Assembly: GCA_002281875.1 (NCBI GenBank)
Contig: NCHN01000015.1
Coordinates: forward strand, 67,996 to 112,676
Direction: 5' to 3'
Length of the DNA: 44,681 nt
Source: Sphingobacteriia bacterium 24-36-13
GTDB taxonomy: Bacteria > Bacteroidota > Bacteroidia > Chitinophagales > Chitinophagaceae
Part shown: positions 16,262-27,369 of the stretch, one piece after another
How the letters are laid out: each line of letters opens with the position of its first letter
How positions within the stretch are numbered: the stretch's first letter is position 1
Notes under the pieces: model-generated
Told to the model about the DNA's origin: nothing
The model's database searches: none
The model's input: the letters and a program-made list of their open reading frames with translations, nothing else
Position numbers and translations under genes: made by a program

Positions 16262-16837
16262 ATGCGTACGATTTTTTTATTTGCAGCTTTATTAATAGCT
16301 GGTACAACAGTGAATGCCCAAAAGGGTTTTAGATTAGGTGTAAAAGCGGGAGCCAACCTAAACAAGATTGAAGGTCAATCGTTCGACCAAGGATTTGATT
16401 TCTCTTATCATCTAGGCGCATTTGCTGAATATGATTTCAGTAAACGTTGGGGCATACAGCCCGAAGTAATTTGGAGCCAAACTTCAACAAAGCGAGGCAC
16501 TAATTTAGATGCCATTTATTCTACTTTACCTTCTGATGTTAAGTTAGATTATTTAATGGTGCCAGTGTTATTGCGATACAGCCCAATAGGACTATTGAGT
16601 TTTGTTGCAGGTCCACAGTTTGGCATTTTAATGAATAAGAACGACAATTTATTACAGAACGGTCAGCAGGCATTTAAATCTGGCGACTTATCGATGGTAC
16701 TAGGCGCTCAGGTAAATTTAAAAGTACTCAGGGTGTATGGTCGTTACAATGTTGGCTTACAGAATATCAATGATTTCTCCGACCAACAAAAATGGACCAA
16801 TCAACAAGTTCAATTAGGTATAGGATTAAAATTCTAA
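16262..16837 (+). CDS. Outer-membrane beta-barrel (porin-like) protein
   Basis: A 191-residue exported protein with the signal peptide MRTIFLFAALLIAGTTVNAQ. The barrel begins GFRLGVKAGANLNKIEG, the usual start of the Bacteroidota PorT-like/OMP_b-brl domain. It contains FGIQPEVI-like strands (WGIQPEVIWSQ, VPVLLRY) and ends VQLGIGLKF with a terminal Phe. An upstream in-frame start at 16235 is less likely because it precedes the signal peptide. The role is unknown. The 3' end overlaps the convergent DUF4954 gene by 4 bp. Confidence 0.85.
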   Translation: MRTIFLFAALLIAGTTVNAQKGFRLGVKAGANLNKIEGQSFDQGFDFSYHLGAFAEYDFSKRWGIQPEVIWSQTSTKRGTNLDAIYSTLPSDVKLDYLMVPVLLRYSPIGLLSFVAGPQFGILMNKNDNLLQNGQQAFKSGDLSMVLGAQVNLKVLRVYGRYNVGLQNINDFSDQQKWTNQQVQLGIGLKF

Positions 16838-19050
16838 ACCCCGATTTGCTTCTTTAAGGAACTGATTTCTTTCTTGAAAGATTTCAGTTCCATTATTTGT
16901 TCTTTAATGAAGCTGTTGTCTTCTAACTTGCCTACCACTTCATTCATTTCTGCAAAGCTTTCATATACCATTTTCCTAAAAGGATTGCTGTAATCTTTTG
17001 CTCTAGAATCGTGAATGCCTTTGGTAATCCATTCCATTGTGGCTATAGCACTGTTGAACAAATAACTTAATTGGTGTTCGTCTAATTTATTCAATGGAAG
17101 CCCAGCAATTTCTTTTAATGTGGCTAATCCGTGCAAGCATTTTTGGTTGGCGTATAAACAGCCTTTAATGGCATATTGTGCATGTAAATCGTCCCAGCCT
17201 TTTATTTTACCCGTATTGATTTTTTTGCGCAGTTCAGTTAAATCTGCTTCAGGCATTAATTGACCACCTAGATTGATCCACTTGTCTCTGGAAAGCTTAC
17301 TAGGCAACTGTTTGCGCAATTCAGCTAAACTAGTAGGGCCATTGGCTTTAATGAAACCAATCAATTCTTTTACTCCGTAGAATAACAACACGTCTTCAAA
17401 AACTTTGTAGGCTTGTCTTACTTTTACCAGTACTGTTTTTCTTTTGCTGTTTTCAATATCATCAGCAGTAATGAGTAAACTGTCTACCAATTTGTTGTTG
17501 CTCTTTAGTAAAAGTTTACCAACAGCAATGGCTTCAGTGATATCTGAATCGGTCTTTTTTTCTGAACGCAAATATGCTTTACCCGTGTACAGTTCAAGCT
17601 TCTCTAAAGCAGTAAAAATTTCATTGATACTATCAGGTGCTAAATAATTGTATTCGAGTTCTTGGGTTTTATCAAAACGTTTGTCTCTATGGGCATATTT
17701 CCAAGCATTTCTAGCTAATGCATACATATTGTACAAAAACCAATAAGCAGGCATAATGGTTAGCTGGTCATTTTTGGTATCGTTGCTGATTAAGCAAAAG
17801 GGGATGGGAATATTTAATTCAGCAGGATAGTCTCCTTTGTTAATCATGGTAAAAGAAGCAAAGATGGAATTGTGTTTTAGGCTAACACATAGACCAGGCC
17901 AAAATCCACGCCCCATAATGATTTCACCATCTGCGCTTCGGCTATTGTGGTTAGATCCAATGGTAGCACCCGCGGCAATATTACTTTGACCCATCACTAA
18001 AGCAGCACACAAAAATGAGTTGTTGTGGTGTTGTTCATGCGCAGGAAAAATGAGTGAGTTCAATACTTCGCAACAAGAAATGGTAGCGTTCTGACCTAAG
18101 TAAGAGTTAATTAATCGCGCACCATATTTTAATTGCGAATGATCGGCCATAATAAATCGAACTGCTTTTACGCCGTAGAAAATTCTACAGCCCAAACCAA
18201 TCGTGCCATTCACCATTTCGCATCCTTCCCCAATTTGCGTTCTACCTTCAGGCCCAGAATTCACCGTAAGGTTTTTCAATTTGTTGGCTCCTTTAAAATA
18301 AGCGTCGGAGCCTACCCACACATCTTTGATGATATTACAATTCTTGATCACCGTTCTATCACCTACTTTGCCGTAATAGCCACGTTTATTGTTGAATTTT
18401 TTTTCTGTAAACTCCACTAGTTTAGTCTGTAAAACTTTATCGTCTCTAAACCTGCTCCACAAAAAAGCATCACCTGGCAACATGCCATCAAATGGTAATA
18501 CTTTACGCCCTGTATTTTCATTGCATAATTCTAGCCAAATTCTAACTTCTTCTTTTTCATCTACTTTAATAATCCCATTTCCAAATTTGGAATGATTGGT
18601 AGTAACCAATTCATTCACATTTGTAATGATGGCTTCGCTTCCAATAATATAATGCGATAAATAGTTGACATTATTGATGACAACGTTGTCTCCAAAATCG
18701 CAACTGATGATGGTAGAATTGTATAAACCAACAGGTGTTTTTAAATCGCTAAAACCCAAACAGATGGGCTCTAGTTTTCCAATTCTCACCAAGCCATGAA
18801 ATTTACAATTCTTTACTAGGTCGGGGTTAAACGAATCGGAAACTAAAATATGGTTCCAGTTGTCGGTGGTATTACCATTGCGAACCAACTGCTCAATTTC
18901 GTAAGCAGTAAGGGTTCGGTAATGAATACCGTTTCGCATCTGCATATTGCGCAGATAATATTCGTCCTTACCCTTTGGTATATGGTGGTCTTTAATAAAT
19001 CCGTAACCTAATGCTTCAAGGGGGGTCTTGGTAATATTATTTTGCGCCAT
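16834..19050 (-). CDS. DUF4954 family left-handed beta-helix protein
   Basis: A 738-residue protein of the DUF4954 family. The N-terminal two thirds contain hexapeptide-type turns of a left-handed beta-helix (such as VIKNCNIIKDVWVGSDAYF, QIGEGCEMVNGTIGLGCRI, NIAAGATIGSNHN), as in sugar acyltransferases and nucleotidyltransferase tails. The last third is helical. The enzymatic activity is unknown. It starts 6 bp after glmS and is almost certainly co-transcribed with it, so a role in amino-sugar or cell-envelope precursor metabolism is a reasonable guess. Family assignment is firm; function is not. Confidence 0.85.
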   Translation of the reverse strand: MAQNNITKTPLEALGYGFIKDHHIPKGKDEYYLRNMQMRNGIHYRTLTAYEIEQLVRNGNTTDNWNHILVSDSFNPDLVKNCKFHGLVRIGKLEPICLGFSDLKTPVGLYNSTIISCDFGDNVVINNVNYLSHYIIGSEAIITNVNELVTTNHSKFGNGIIKVDEKEEVRIWLELCNENTGRKVLPFDGMLPGDAFLWSRFRDDKVLQTKLVEFTEKKFNNKRGYYGKVGDRTVIKNCNIIKDVWVGSDAYFKGANKLKNLTVNSGPEGRTQIGEGCEMVNGTIGLGCRIFYGVKAVRFIMADHSQLKYGARLINSYLGQNATISCCEVLNSLIFPAHEQHHNNSFLCAALVMGQSNIAAGATIGSNHNSRSADGEIIMGRGFWPGLCVSLKHNSIFASFTMINKGDYPAELNIPIPFCLISNDTKNDQLTIMPAYWFLYNMYALARNAWKYAHRDKRFDKTQELEYNYLAPDSINEIFTALEKLELYTGKAYLRSEKKTDSDITEAIAVGKLLLKSNNKLVDSLLITADDIENSKRKTVLVKVRQAYKVFEDVLLFYGVKELIGFIKANGPTSLAELRKQLPSKLSRDKWINLGGQLMPEADLTELRKKINTGKIKGWDDLHAQYAIKGCLYANQKCLHGLATLKEIAGLPLNKLDEHQLSYLFNSAIATMEWITKGIHDSRAKDYSNPFRKMVYESFAEMNEVVGKLEDNSFIKEQIMELKSFKKEISSLKKQIGV

Positions 19051-19056
19051 AATTAA

Positions 19057-20895
19057 TTATTCAACAGTTACACTCTTAGCTAAATTTCTAGGCTTGTCTA
19101 CATCAAGTCCTTTGTACAGACCAACATAATAGCTCAGTAGCTGGAGGGGAACTACACTTAATAGGGGAGCAATTGATTCGTCTGCATCTGGAACAAACAT
19201 GACGTCGTCGGCCATGCCAGGAATGATTTCGTCGCCAACAGTAGCCACCGCAATCACTTTACCTTTTCTGGCTTTGATTTCCTGAACGTTCGAAACAATT
19301 TTCTCGTAATAAGAATCTTTAGTAGCCACAAAAACAACTGGCAGTTTTTCATCTACTAAAGCAATAGGACCATGCTTCATTTCAGCAGCAGGATATCCTT
19401 CTGCGTGTATATAAGAAATCTCTTTTAATTTCAAAGCACCTTCTAAAGCAACAGGAAAATTGTATCCTCTTCCTAAGAATAAAAAGTCTGCAGCATCTTT
19501 GTATTTTTCTGCAATGCGCTCAATATTAGATGTGTCTGCTAAAATCTCTTTAATCTTTTCAGGAATGCTTTCTAAATCGTGCATCAATTGGGTGTAACGC
19601 TCTTTAGATAAAGTGCCTTTAGCATAACCGATCTTTAAAGCCATCATCATTAAAACAGCTAACTGACCTGTGAACGCTTTGGTACTAGCCACCCCAATTT
19701 CAGGGCCACTATGGGTATACGCACCAGCATGGCTTAAACGAGCAATACTGCTACCAACTGCATTAACCACGCCAAAAATAAATGCGCCTTTTTCTTTGGC
19801 ACTTTCTAATGCCACCAAGGTATCGGCCGTTTCTCCACTTTGAGAAATGGCAATGATAACATCTCCTTTATGAATGACTGGATTTCTATAACGGAATTCA
19901 GAAGCATATTCTACTTCCACAGGAATTCTGCAAAATTCTTCAATTAAATATTCAGCCACTAAACCAGCGTGCCAACTGGTACCACAAGCAACAATCATAA
20001 TGCGATTGGCATTAATGAAAGCCTCCATATTATTTTCAATACCACCCATCATGATTTGCAAACTCTGGGGCAATAAACGACCTCTTAAACAATCGTGAAT
20101 GGTATTGGGTTGCTCATGAATTTCTTTGAGCATGAAATGATCATAACCGCCTTTTTCAATAGCCGCCAATTCCATGTCTAGCTTCGTAATAAAAGGTGTT
20201 TGCTTTTCATTACCTAAGTTCTTTAGAATTAATTCGTCGGGCTTAACAATCGCAATTTCATAATCATTCACATACACTACTTCTTTGGTGTATTCAATAA
20301 TAGGAGAAGCATCACTCGCTAAAAAATGTTCGCCTTTCCCAATACCAATTACCAATGGGCTTCCTTTACGAGCAGCAATAATGGTGTCGGGCTCGTCCTT
20401 TGAAATCAATAGAATACAATAAGCACCCACAATACGTTTTAAAGCAATGCGCAGCGCTTCTTCTAAAGTACAGTTGTTATTGATTTTAATGTCTTCAATA
20501 AAATTCAATAAGACTTCGGTATCGGTATCACTTTTAAAATGATAACCCTTCGATTCTAGTTCCTTCTTAATTTGGGTATAGTTCTCAATGATGCCATTGT
20601 GAATCATGGCCAAATCACCACTTTGAGACTGGTGTGGGTGGGCGTTTCTATCGCTGGGTTCACCGTGGGTAGCCCAACGAGTATGGCCAATGCCAATATG
20701 TGCGTGCACATCTTGCCCAATAGTTGCTTCTTCTAATTCGGCAACTTTACCTTTTTTCTTGTAAACGTTAATATGATGATTGTGTAATAAAGCAACACCG
20801 GAACTATCATAACCGCGGTATTCCAACCTTTTCAGCCCTTTTAATACAATAGGATAAGCCTCTCTTGGCCCTATATAACCAACAATTCCACACAT
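19057..20895 (-). CDS. glmS: Glutamine-fructose-6-phosphate aminotransferase
   Basis: A 612-residue enzyme that makes glucosamine 6-phosphate from fructose 6-phosphate and glutamine, the entry to peptidoglycan and lipopolysaccharide amino sugars. The mature N-terminal nucleophile is C2 of MCGIVGYIG. The glutaminase domain has GHTRWATHGEPSDRNAHPH, and the two SIS domains carry ACGTSWHAGLVAEYLIE, SQSGETADT and STKAFTGQL. The terminal DKPRNLAKSVTVE is typical. The start at 20895 is forced by the catalytic cysteine. No glmS ribozyme is apparent upstream, as expected outside Firmicutes. It is followed by the DUF4954 gene at 6 bp. Confidence 0.97.
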   Translation of the reverse strand: MCGIVGYIGPREAYPIVLKGLKRLEYRGYDSSGVALLHNHHINVYKKKGKVAELEEATIGQDVHAHIGIGHTRWATHGEPSDRNAHPHQSQSGDLAMIHNGIIENYTQIKKELESKGYHFKSDTDTEVLLNFIEDIKINNNCTLEEALRIALKRIVGAYCILLISKDEPDTIIAARKGSPLVIGIGKGEHFLASDASPIIEYTKEVVYVNDYEIAIVKPDELILKNLGNEKQTPFITKLDMELAAIEKGGYDHFMLKEIHEQPNTIHDCLRGRLLPQSLQIMMGGIENNMEAFINANRIMIVACGTSWHAGLVAEYLIEEFCRIPVEVEYASEFRYRNPVIHKGDVIIAISQSGETADTLVALESAKEKGAFIFGVVNAVGSSIARLSHAGAYTHSGPEIGVASTKAFTGQLAVLMMMALKIGYAKGTLSKERYTQLMHDLESIPEKIKEILADTSNIERIAEKYKDAADFLFLGRGYNFPVALEGALKLKEISYIHAEGYPAAEMKHGPIALVDEKLPVVFVATKDSYYEKIVSNVQEIKARKGKVIAVATVGDEIIPGMADDVMFVPDADESIAPLLSVVPLQLLSYYVGLYKGLDVDKPRNLAKSVTVE

Positions 20896-21042
20896 AATAA
20901 TTAACTTGTTAAGCTGCAAGTTTAATTATATTTAATGAATAAATTGTTGTTTTGCAAGAACTTGCAGCAACTCAATGTCTAATCAGTGGCATTTGCGGTT
21001 TTTTGCGGAAATTAGAAAAGAGAAACAAACAAAAACGATAAA

Positions 21043-21582
21043 ATGAAACCAATGCAAATAGTAAAAGGGTTAACCAGCTTGGTGTTTTTATTTTTTGGGT
21101 GGAGTATAGCCGCCGCTCAAACCACCACAGTATGGATTGTTCGGCACGCCGAAAAAGACACGGCATTTGCAACAAGGGCCAATCCAGCTTTAAATGCAAT
21201 GGGCAAACAAAGAGCATTGGATTTAGCGGCTTACCTTAAGAAGGAGCCAATTGCCATGATTTATTCAACCGATACCAAGAGAACCAGGCAAACTGCGGAA
21301 CATTTTACAGCACCATTGGAAATATATAATCCAAGAAATTTAACGGATTTCGCTATTCAACTAAATGCAACTGCAAAGGGCAAAACCATATTATTAGTAG
21401 GTCATTCTAATACAGTATTAGAAACCATTGAAGCATTGGGTGGCCAACGGCCTGTTAAAGCCTTAAGTGATGAAGATTATGATTATATCTTTAAGGTAGA
21501 AATGGAAAGCAATAAGCCTGCTAAAGTTCAAGCATACCAGTTTGGACAATCACATAGAGGGGGTAATGCTATGATGCGTTAA
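21043..21582 (+). CDS. Exported histidine phosphatase (phosphoglycerate mutase/SixA-like)
   Basis: A 179-residue protein with an N-terminal signal sequence (up to about IAAAQ) and a histidine-phosphatase domain. The catalytic motif is VRHAEKD, an arginine pair follows in the TDTKRTRQTA helix, and a second histidine is in LLVGHSNTV. It therefore hydrolyses phosphate esters, probably in the periplasm. SixA acts on phosphohistidine, but the substrate here is unknown. The next gene, an unknown exported protein, starts 33 bp downstream on the same strand. Confidence 0.85.
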   Translation: MKPMQIVKGLTSLVFLFFGWSIAAAQTTTVWIVRHAEKDTAFATRANPALNAMGKQRALDLAAYLKKEPIAMIYSTDTKRTRQTAEHFTAPLEIYNPRNLTDFAIQLNATAKGKTILLVGHSNTVLETIEALGGQRPVKALSDEDYDYIFKVEMESNKPAKVQAYQFGQSHRGGNAMMR

Positions 21583-21615
21583 GTTGTAATTTTGAATTAA
21601 GAAAATGATTAGACG

Positions 21616-22395
21616 ATGAAAAGACTATTGTTTGCATTAGTGATATTGGTGATGGGTTCAAGCTTTATGCAAGAAGATAATTTTTATGTTATTTATATTA
21701 AGGGAGGCGCAATCAATACCGTATCCAATCGAGGCGTTCGCATGGGCGATATGCTTAAGCCTACAGATAAATTAATCTTGAGAGATGCCAACTCTAAATT
21801 GGTATTGATTCATCCTAAAAAGGGAAGATTAGAAATTACCCCGAAGTCGGCGGGTAAAGATTTAAGTGTAAAAGACCAAGCAGTATCTATTTCTAGTGAA
21901 TATAAAATTGTTTCGAGGCCTATCAATTATGAAGGCTATAATCCTAGGACCTATTTTCATTCACCTGAAACCAATTATCGAGTATTGTTGGTAACAGGGT
22001 TGCCTCTAAAAATTATTCCATTTTATAAATTAGACGTACAAAATTTTTTCTACTTACAATGGGAAAAAGAAGGGGCAGTAATAGTTAGAAAAATACCTGC
22101 ATCGGATAGGGGAATTTATTTTAATCAAACCGTTATCAGTAATGTTGATCAATTAGCCGAAGGGCAGAAGGTTAAGTTTTGCTATCAACACTATGAATAT
22201 GGGGTATTAAAAAATGATGTGTTGGCTGAATTTGTTCCAGTTGTTGCTTCACTGAGTGAGATTAATCGGCAGGTAGCCCTCATTAAAAAATACAGTTCAC
22301 AAAAAGAATCCCGTGTAGTAAATGCTTTAGTAACTGCACATTTAAACGATAATTACGGAAAAGTAGGCAGTGAATATTTACATAATATTCGATAG
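21616..22395 (+). CDS. Unknown exported protein
   Basis: A 259-residue protein that I do not recognise. The N-terminus (MKRLLFALVILVMGSSFMQ) is a signal sequence. The following region (YIKGGAINTVSNRGVRMGDMLKPTDKLILRDANSKLVLIH) is beta-rich and reminiscent of FecR-like sheets, though similarity is weak. The C-terminal part is mixed. It follows the histidine phosphatase with a 33-bp gap and ends 14 bp from the convergent phosphatase-like gene. Coding status is supported by length, signal peptide and codon pattern. Confidence 0.7.
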   Translation: MKRLLFALVILVMGSSFMQEDNFYVIYIKGGAINTVSNRGVRMGDMLKPTDKLILRDANSKLVLIHPKKGRLEITPKSAGKDLSVKDQAVSISSEYKIVSRPINYEGYNPRTYFHSPETNYRVLLVTGLPLKIIPFYKLDVQNFFYLQWEKEGAVIVRKIPASDRGIYFNQTVISNVDQLAEGQKVKFCYQHYEYGVLKNDVLAEFVPVVASLSEINRQVALIKKYSSQKESRVVNALVTAHLNDNYGKVGSEYLHNIR

Positions 22396-22409
22396 CATGC
22401 TGCCTAAAA

Positions 22410-23657
22410 TTATTTGGGCGCTGCGTAGTTGTGAATCCAGTATGTATTGATTGTATTGTGCTTCCCTTCTAAAACAATTTTAGCAAAACTATATTCTGAA
22501 GGTAGTTTAAATGCAAAACGTTCTTCTTGAACTCTAGTGTTGCCAAGCTTTTCATAAGCATCTGCATTTCCTGTTTTAAACAAATTAGTATAGCTGATTA
22601 AGATATTGACTTTAGTATTTTTCTCATAAGCTTTCCAATGTACAATTAAACTATCCTGCTTCATTTCAACAGTGGGGTGGGATATTGATACATCACCAAT
22701 CATTGGCACTCCATCTAATTCGTATTTGTTCATTGTAGGAATCGAAATCTTTTGAAATCTTGCCATGGTTGGTAATAAGTCTACAATAGCTGGTGTGTTT
22801 TGTTGAAAATATTCATTTGTGTTTTTACTATTTGCAATCATCCAAGTGGTTCTTTCTGCATCCGATTGACCACCATGATTTTTTCCCGTAACAGCGTCTC
22901 TTCCATGATCGGTAGTAATAATGAAGAGCCATTCTTCTTTAAAATTTTGTTCTCTGTATTGAATGGCATCCCAAATAGTCCCCATCTGTTGATCTAAATA
23001 GGCTATGGCTTTTTCCATTTGAGGACTATTCCCAAAACGATGCCCAATATCGTCGGTATGTTGTAAATAAATCCAAGATAAATCAGGGGCTGCAAATCGA
23101 ATGGTACTATCAGCTTTGGCAATTACGTATTGGTCAATTAAATGCGTATAGTTGGCTAGTTTATCGTGTGGAAATTGGAGAGTGTCTAATTCATATCCAT
23201 CAAAAGCATAGTCCATTTTAAAACCACCTGTTTCTTGTAACCCATCTCCAACAAGTTTGGTGCGATTGTCTTGCCAAGTAGAAAATATAGCAGTTGTTTT
23301 TTTAGGATGCTGTTCTTTTAAAAATCGGAAGATGGTATAATAATTATAATTAGGGTTCTTGATATTGTTGTCTACTACCTGATGTTTGTTGGCCCATGTG
23401 CCGGTAATTAAGTTATTATAGCCCGGCGCAGAAATAGTGGGGGTTTGATTGTAGGCGTTTTTAATCCCCCCAACAAAAGCTCTTTTATAAAAACCATGGG
23501 CAATAATTTTATTCAAGTTGGGCTTTGACGATTTTTCTATTAAATCAGCGGGAATTCCATCGGCAATAACGAAAACAATTTTCAACTTTTTTTGTTGAGC
23601 ATTTGTTGTGCAAAAAGCCGCAAAAGTTAATAGAAATAGTAAAAATGAATGATGCAT
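22410..23657 (-). CDS. Exported alkaline-phosphatase-superfamily (NPP-type) hydrolase
   Basis: A 415-residue secreted enzyme of the type I phosphodiesterase/nucleotide pyrophosphatase branch. A signal peptide ([21 protein letters not shown]) precedes [14 protein letters not shown], which supplies the first metal Asp. [14 protein letters not shown] carries Ser at the nucleophile position where many NPPs have Thr. [12 protein letters not shown] and [16 protein letters not shown] give the remaining metal ligands. All expected metal sites are visible, so it is likely active on a phosphodiester or phosphomonoester in the periplasm. It is convergent with the unknown gene at 21616 and divergent from katG. 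Confidence 0.85.
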   Translation of the reverse strand: MHHSFLLFLLTFAAFCTTNAQQKKLKIVFVIADGIPADLIEKSSKPNLNKIIAHGFYKRAFVGGIKNAYNQTPTISAPGYNNLITGTWANKHQVVDNNIKNPNYNYYTIFRFLKEQHPKKTTAIFSTWQDNRTKLVGDGLQETGGFKMDYAFDGYELDTLQFPHDKLANYTHLIDQYVIAKADSTIRFAAPDLSWIYLQHTDDIGHRFGNSPQMEKAIAYLDQQMGTIWDAIQYREQNFKEEWLFIITTDHGRDAVTGKNHGGQSDAERTTWMIANSKNTNEYFQQNTPAIVDLLPTMARFQKISIPTMNKYELDGVPMIGDVSISHPTVEMKQDSLIVHWKAYEKNTKVNILISYTNLFKTGNADAYEKLGNTRVQEERFAFKLPSEYSFAKIVLEGKHNTINTYWIHNYAAPK

Positions 23658-23709
23658 TTTGAACCCAATTTTTCAATTAAAATAAACACTGATAATGCAA
23701 GTTTAGGTG

Positions 23710-23717
23710 TAATTTTG
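23710..23717 (+). promoter_or_regulatory. -7 box for katG
   Basis: TAATTTTG fits TAnnTTTG 37 bases before the katG ATG. No clear -33 TTTG is seen at the right distance, which may mean activator dependence, as expected for a peroxide-responsive gene (inference). Confidence 0.4.
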
Positions 23718-23738
23718 CACTCTAATTATAAACCGTAA

Positions 23739-25976
<2,238 letters not shown>

Positions 25977-25997
25977 AATTTAGTTGTGTTATTTTCA

Positions 25998-26025
25998 AAG
26001 CCTCGAGTTTACTCGGGGCTTTTTT
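25998..26025 (+). terminator. Intrinsic terminator after katG
   Basis: AAGCCTCGAG (25998-26007) pairs with CTCGGGGCTT (26012-26021) with one G-T pair and a 4-base loop, followed by a T-run. It ends 6 bp before the left end of the IS element. Confidence 0.85.
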
Positions 26026-26071
26026 ATTGGGTGTCTCGTCCTGAAAAAAGTTGACTACAAAATCAATTTGT

Positions 26072-26326
26072 ATGCAACAGTTAAGCATCAAGCTAAAAAG
26101 TACAAAGCCCCCGAAAAGGTTTAGTGAAGAAGGTATATTAATAGGTCGTCCGATGAAAGATCCTCAACAACGTATCAAGGAACTTGAAACCCAACTTAAG
26201 CAGTCTGAGTTAAAGGTTAAGGTTTACGAGAAATTGATTGAAGTAACCAATCGTGAACTGGATACTGATATCATAAAAAAAATAGAGGCCAAGTTGTCCG
26301 AGAACTGGCAACAGAAAAAGGACTAA
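26072..26326 (+). CDS. IS3-family OrfA (short; DNA-binding part apparently missing)
   Basis: An 84-residue OrfA beginning MQQLSIKLKSTKPPKRFSEE. It passes straight into GILIGRPMKDPQQRIKELETQLKQ, the leucine-zipper coiled coil that OrfA uses for oligomerisation. IS3 OrfA proteins usually have a helix-turn-helix of about 40-50 residues after the KRxFSEE-like start; here it is not visible, suggesting an in-frame internal deletion. The frame contains the slippery A8 run (26275-26282), where a -1 shift would continue into OrfB. The element could be defective in end recognition. Confidence 0.65.
   Translation: MQQLSIKLKSTKPPKRFSEEGILIGRPMKDPQQRIKELETQLKQSELKVKVYEKLIEVTNRELDTDIIKKIEAKLSENWQQKKD
26275..26281 (+). 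promoter_or_regulatory. Programmed -1 frameshift site (A AAA AAA)
   Basis: Eight consecutive A (26275-26282) are read in orfA as ATA AAA AAA ATA, giving the slippery heptamer A AAA AAA used by IS3-type elements. The orfB frame is open from 26269, just after a stop at 26266-26268, so a -1 shift here yields an OrfAB fusion transposase. Confidence 0.65.
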
Positions 26327-27222
26327 ACATAAGCGCTGTATGTTGGCAACTTGGCTATAGTAAACAAGCTTACTATAAAACGAAGAAATTAAATCACCAA
26401 AAGCAGCATCAAAAGGAAATTGCAAAACAAAAGGTATTGGCAATCCGAACAATGATGCCTCGTCTTGGTACCAGGAAGCTTTATTTTTTGTTAGAAGAGG
26501 AGTTTAAAAAAGAAGGGATTAAAATTGGAAGAGACGGCTTGTTTACATTGCTAAGAGAGGAGTGTTTATTGGTTCTTAAGAAAAAGAGATATACCATAAC
26601 GACTAATTCTAAACATTGGATGCGGAGGTACCCCAACCTGATTAAAGACATTATAGTTGAAAGACCTGAGCAGGTATGGGTAGCTGATATTACTTATGTG
26701 CCAGTAGCAAAAGGGTTTAACTACTTGCATATAGTTACAGATGCATATTCAAAAAAAATCATGGGTTTTAATTTAAGTCCCTCACTGGCAGCAATAGAAA
26801 CAAAACAAGCGTTAGACATGGCAATAAAATCTAGAAGCTATACTGGAGAGTTAATACATCATTCTGACAGAGGACTTCAATACAGTAGTGCAGTATATAC
26901 AGATTGCAATAAGGACAATAACATAAAAATTAGCATGACTGAGAATGGTGATCCATACGAAAATGCCGTAGCTGAACGCATTAACGGTATACTTAAAGAC
27001 GAATTTGGGTTAGATGAGGTTATACCCTCTGCTGAGATAGCAGAAAAGTTGATTAAACAGTCTATTGACATTTACAATACCCAAAGACCACATTTAAGTA
27101 ATTCATACAGAACACCACAAGAAATGCATCAACAAAGCGCAATTAAACCAAAATTATGGCACAAAAAAAACAGGGGCTCAGTAAATACCGCCCCTGTTTT
27201 TGTACCTTCAATTATTAATTAA
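26278..27222 (+). CDS. IS3-family transposase OrfB (DDE integrase domain)
   Basis: The catalytic half of the transposase, produced by -1 frameshifting from orfA. The part before the first ATG (26452) reads NRGQVVRELATEKGLNISAV and CWQLGYSKQAYYK, the usual HTH-like OrfB start (HTH_21 region). The DDE triad is visible: D in WVADITYVP, D in HHSDRGLQYSS, and E in the segment ENAVAERINGILKDE. The C-terminal RPHLSNSYRTPQEMH is typical. All catalytic residues are present. Its last 17 codons lie in the first copy of the 78-bp duplicated end. Confidence 0.88.
   Translation, partial: KNRGQVVRELATEKGLNISAVCWQLGYSKQAYYKTKKLNHQKQHQKEIAKQKVLAIRTMMPRLGTRKLYFLLEEEFKKEGIKIGRDGLFTLLREECLLVLKKKRYTITTNSKHWMRRYPNLIKDIIVERPEQVWVADITYVPVAKGFNYLHIVTDAYSKKIMGFNLSPSLAAIETKQALDMAIKSRSYTGELIHHSDRGLQYSSAVYTDCNKDNNIKISMTENGDPYENAVAERINGILKDEFGLDEVIPSAEIAEKLIKQSIDIYNTQRPHLSNSYRTPQEMHQQSAIKPKLWHKKNRGSVNTAPVFVPSIIN
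27171..27202 (+). terminator. Hairpin terminator inside the 3' end of orfB
   Basis: CAGGGGC (27171-27177) pairs with GCCCCTG (27190-27196), followed by TTTTTG. The stem is within orfB coding sequence, 26 bases before the stop. The second 78-bp copy contains the 3' arm again and a shortened 5' arm (CAGGG at 27250-27254), so the hairpin is essentially duplicated. Confidence 0.55.
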
Positions 27223-27329
27223 AATCAGTCAACCTAATTTAGGACAAGACAGGGCTCAGTAAATACCGCCCCTGTTTTTGTACCTTCAATTATTAATTAA
27301 AATCAGTCAACCTAATTTAGGACAAGACA
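27174..27329. repeat. Perfect tandem duplication (2 x 78 bp) of the IS right end
   Basis: Positions 27174-27251 and 27252-27329 are identical over 78 bp. Each copy starts GGGCTCAGTAAATACC and ends in the terminal inverted repeat GGACAAGACA. Both copies are followed by GGG, which also equals the target duplication and the first bases of the unit. Slippage or unequal crossing at GGG would explain the pattern. Confidence 0.95.
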
Positions 27330-27341
27330 GGGTCAAACTCC

Positions 27342-27349
27342 TATATTTG
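27342..27349 (+). promoter_or_regulatory. -7 box between the IS and the short PAS gene
   Basis: TATATTTG fits TAnnTTTG exactly and lies 20 bases before the ATG at 27370. The position of a -33 box falls inside the IS terminus (TTTAG at 27316-27320), so the insertion may have replaced the native upstream element. Confidence 0.45.
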
Positions 27350-27369
27350 GTATGCCTTTAACCTCCTGA

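Larger units (their letters stand above)
26032..27329 (+). mobile_element. IS3-family insertion sequence with duplicated right end
   Basis: The left end starts TGTCTCGTCCTG at 26032 and shares a gapped terminal inverted repeat with the right end, which reads TGTCTTGTCCTA inward from 27329. Both repeats continue to GTTGAC. The element is flanked by GGG on both sides (26029-26031 and 27330-27332), the 3-bp target duplication usual for IS3. It carries orfA and a DDE orfB in the -1 frame. A one-copy element would end at 27251 (1220 bp); the final 78 bp are repeated once more. It lies between the katG terminator and a PAS gene. Confidence 0.88.

Noticed and set aside
20896-21042. glmS ribozyme-type riboswitch upstream of glmS
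   Set aside because: The spacer is short and shows no ribozyme core; this ribozyme is mainly found in Firmicutes.
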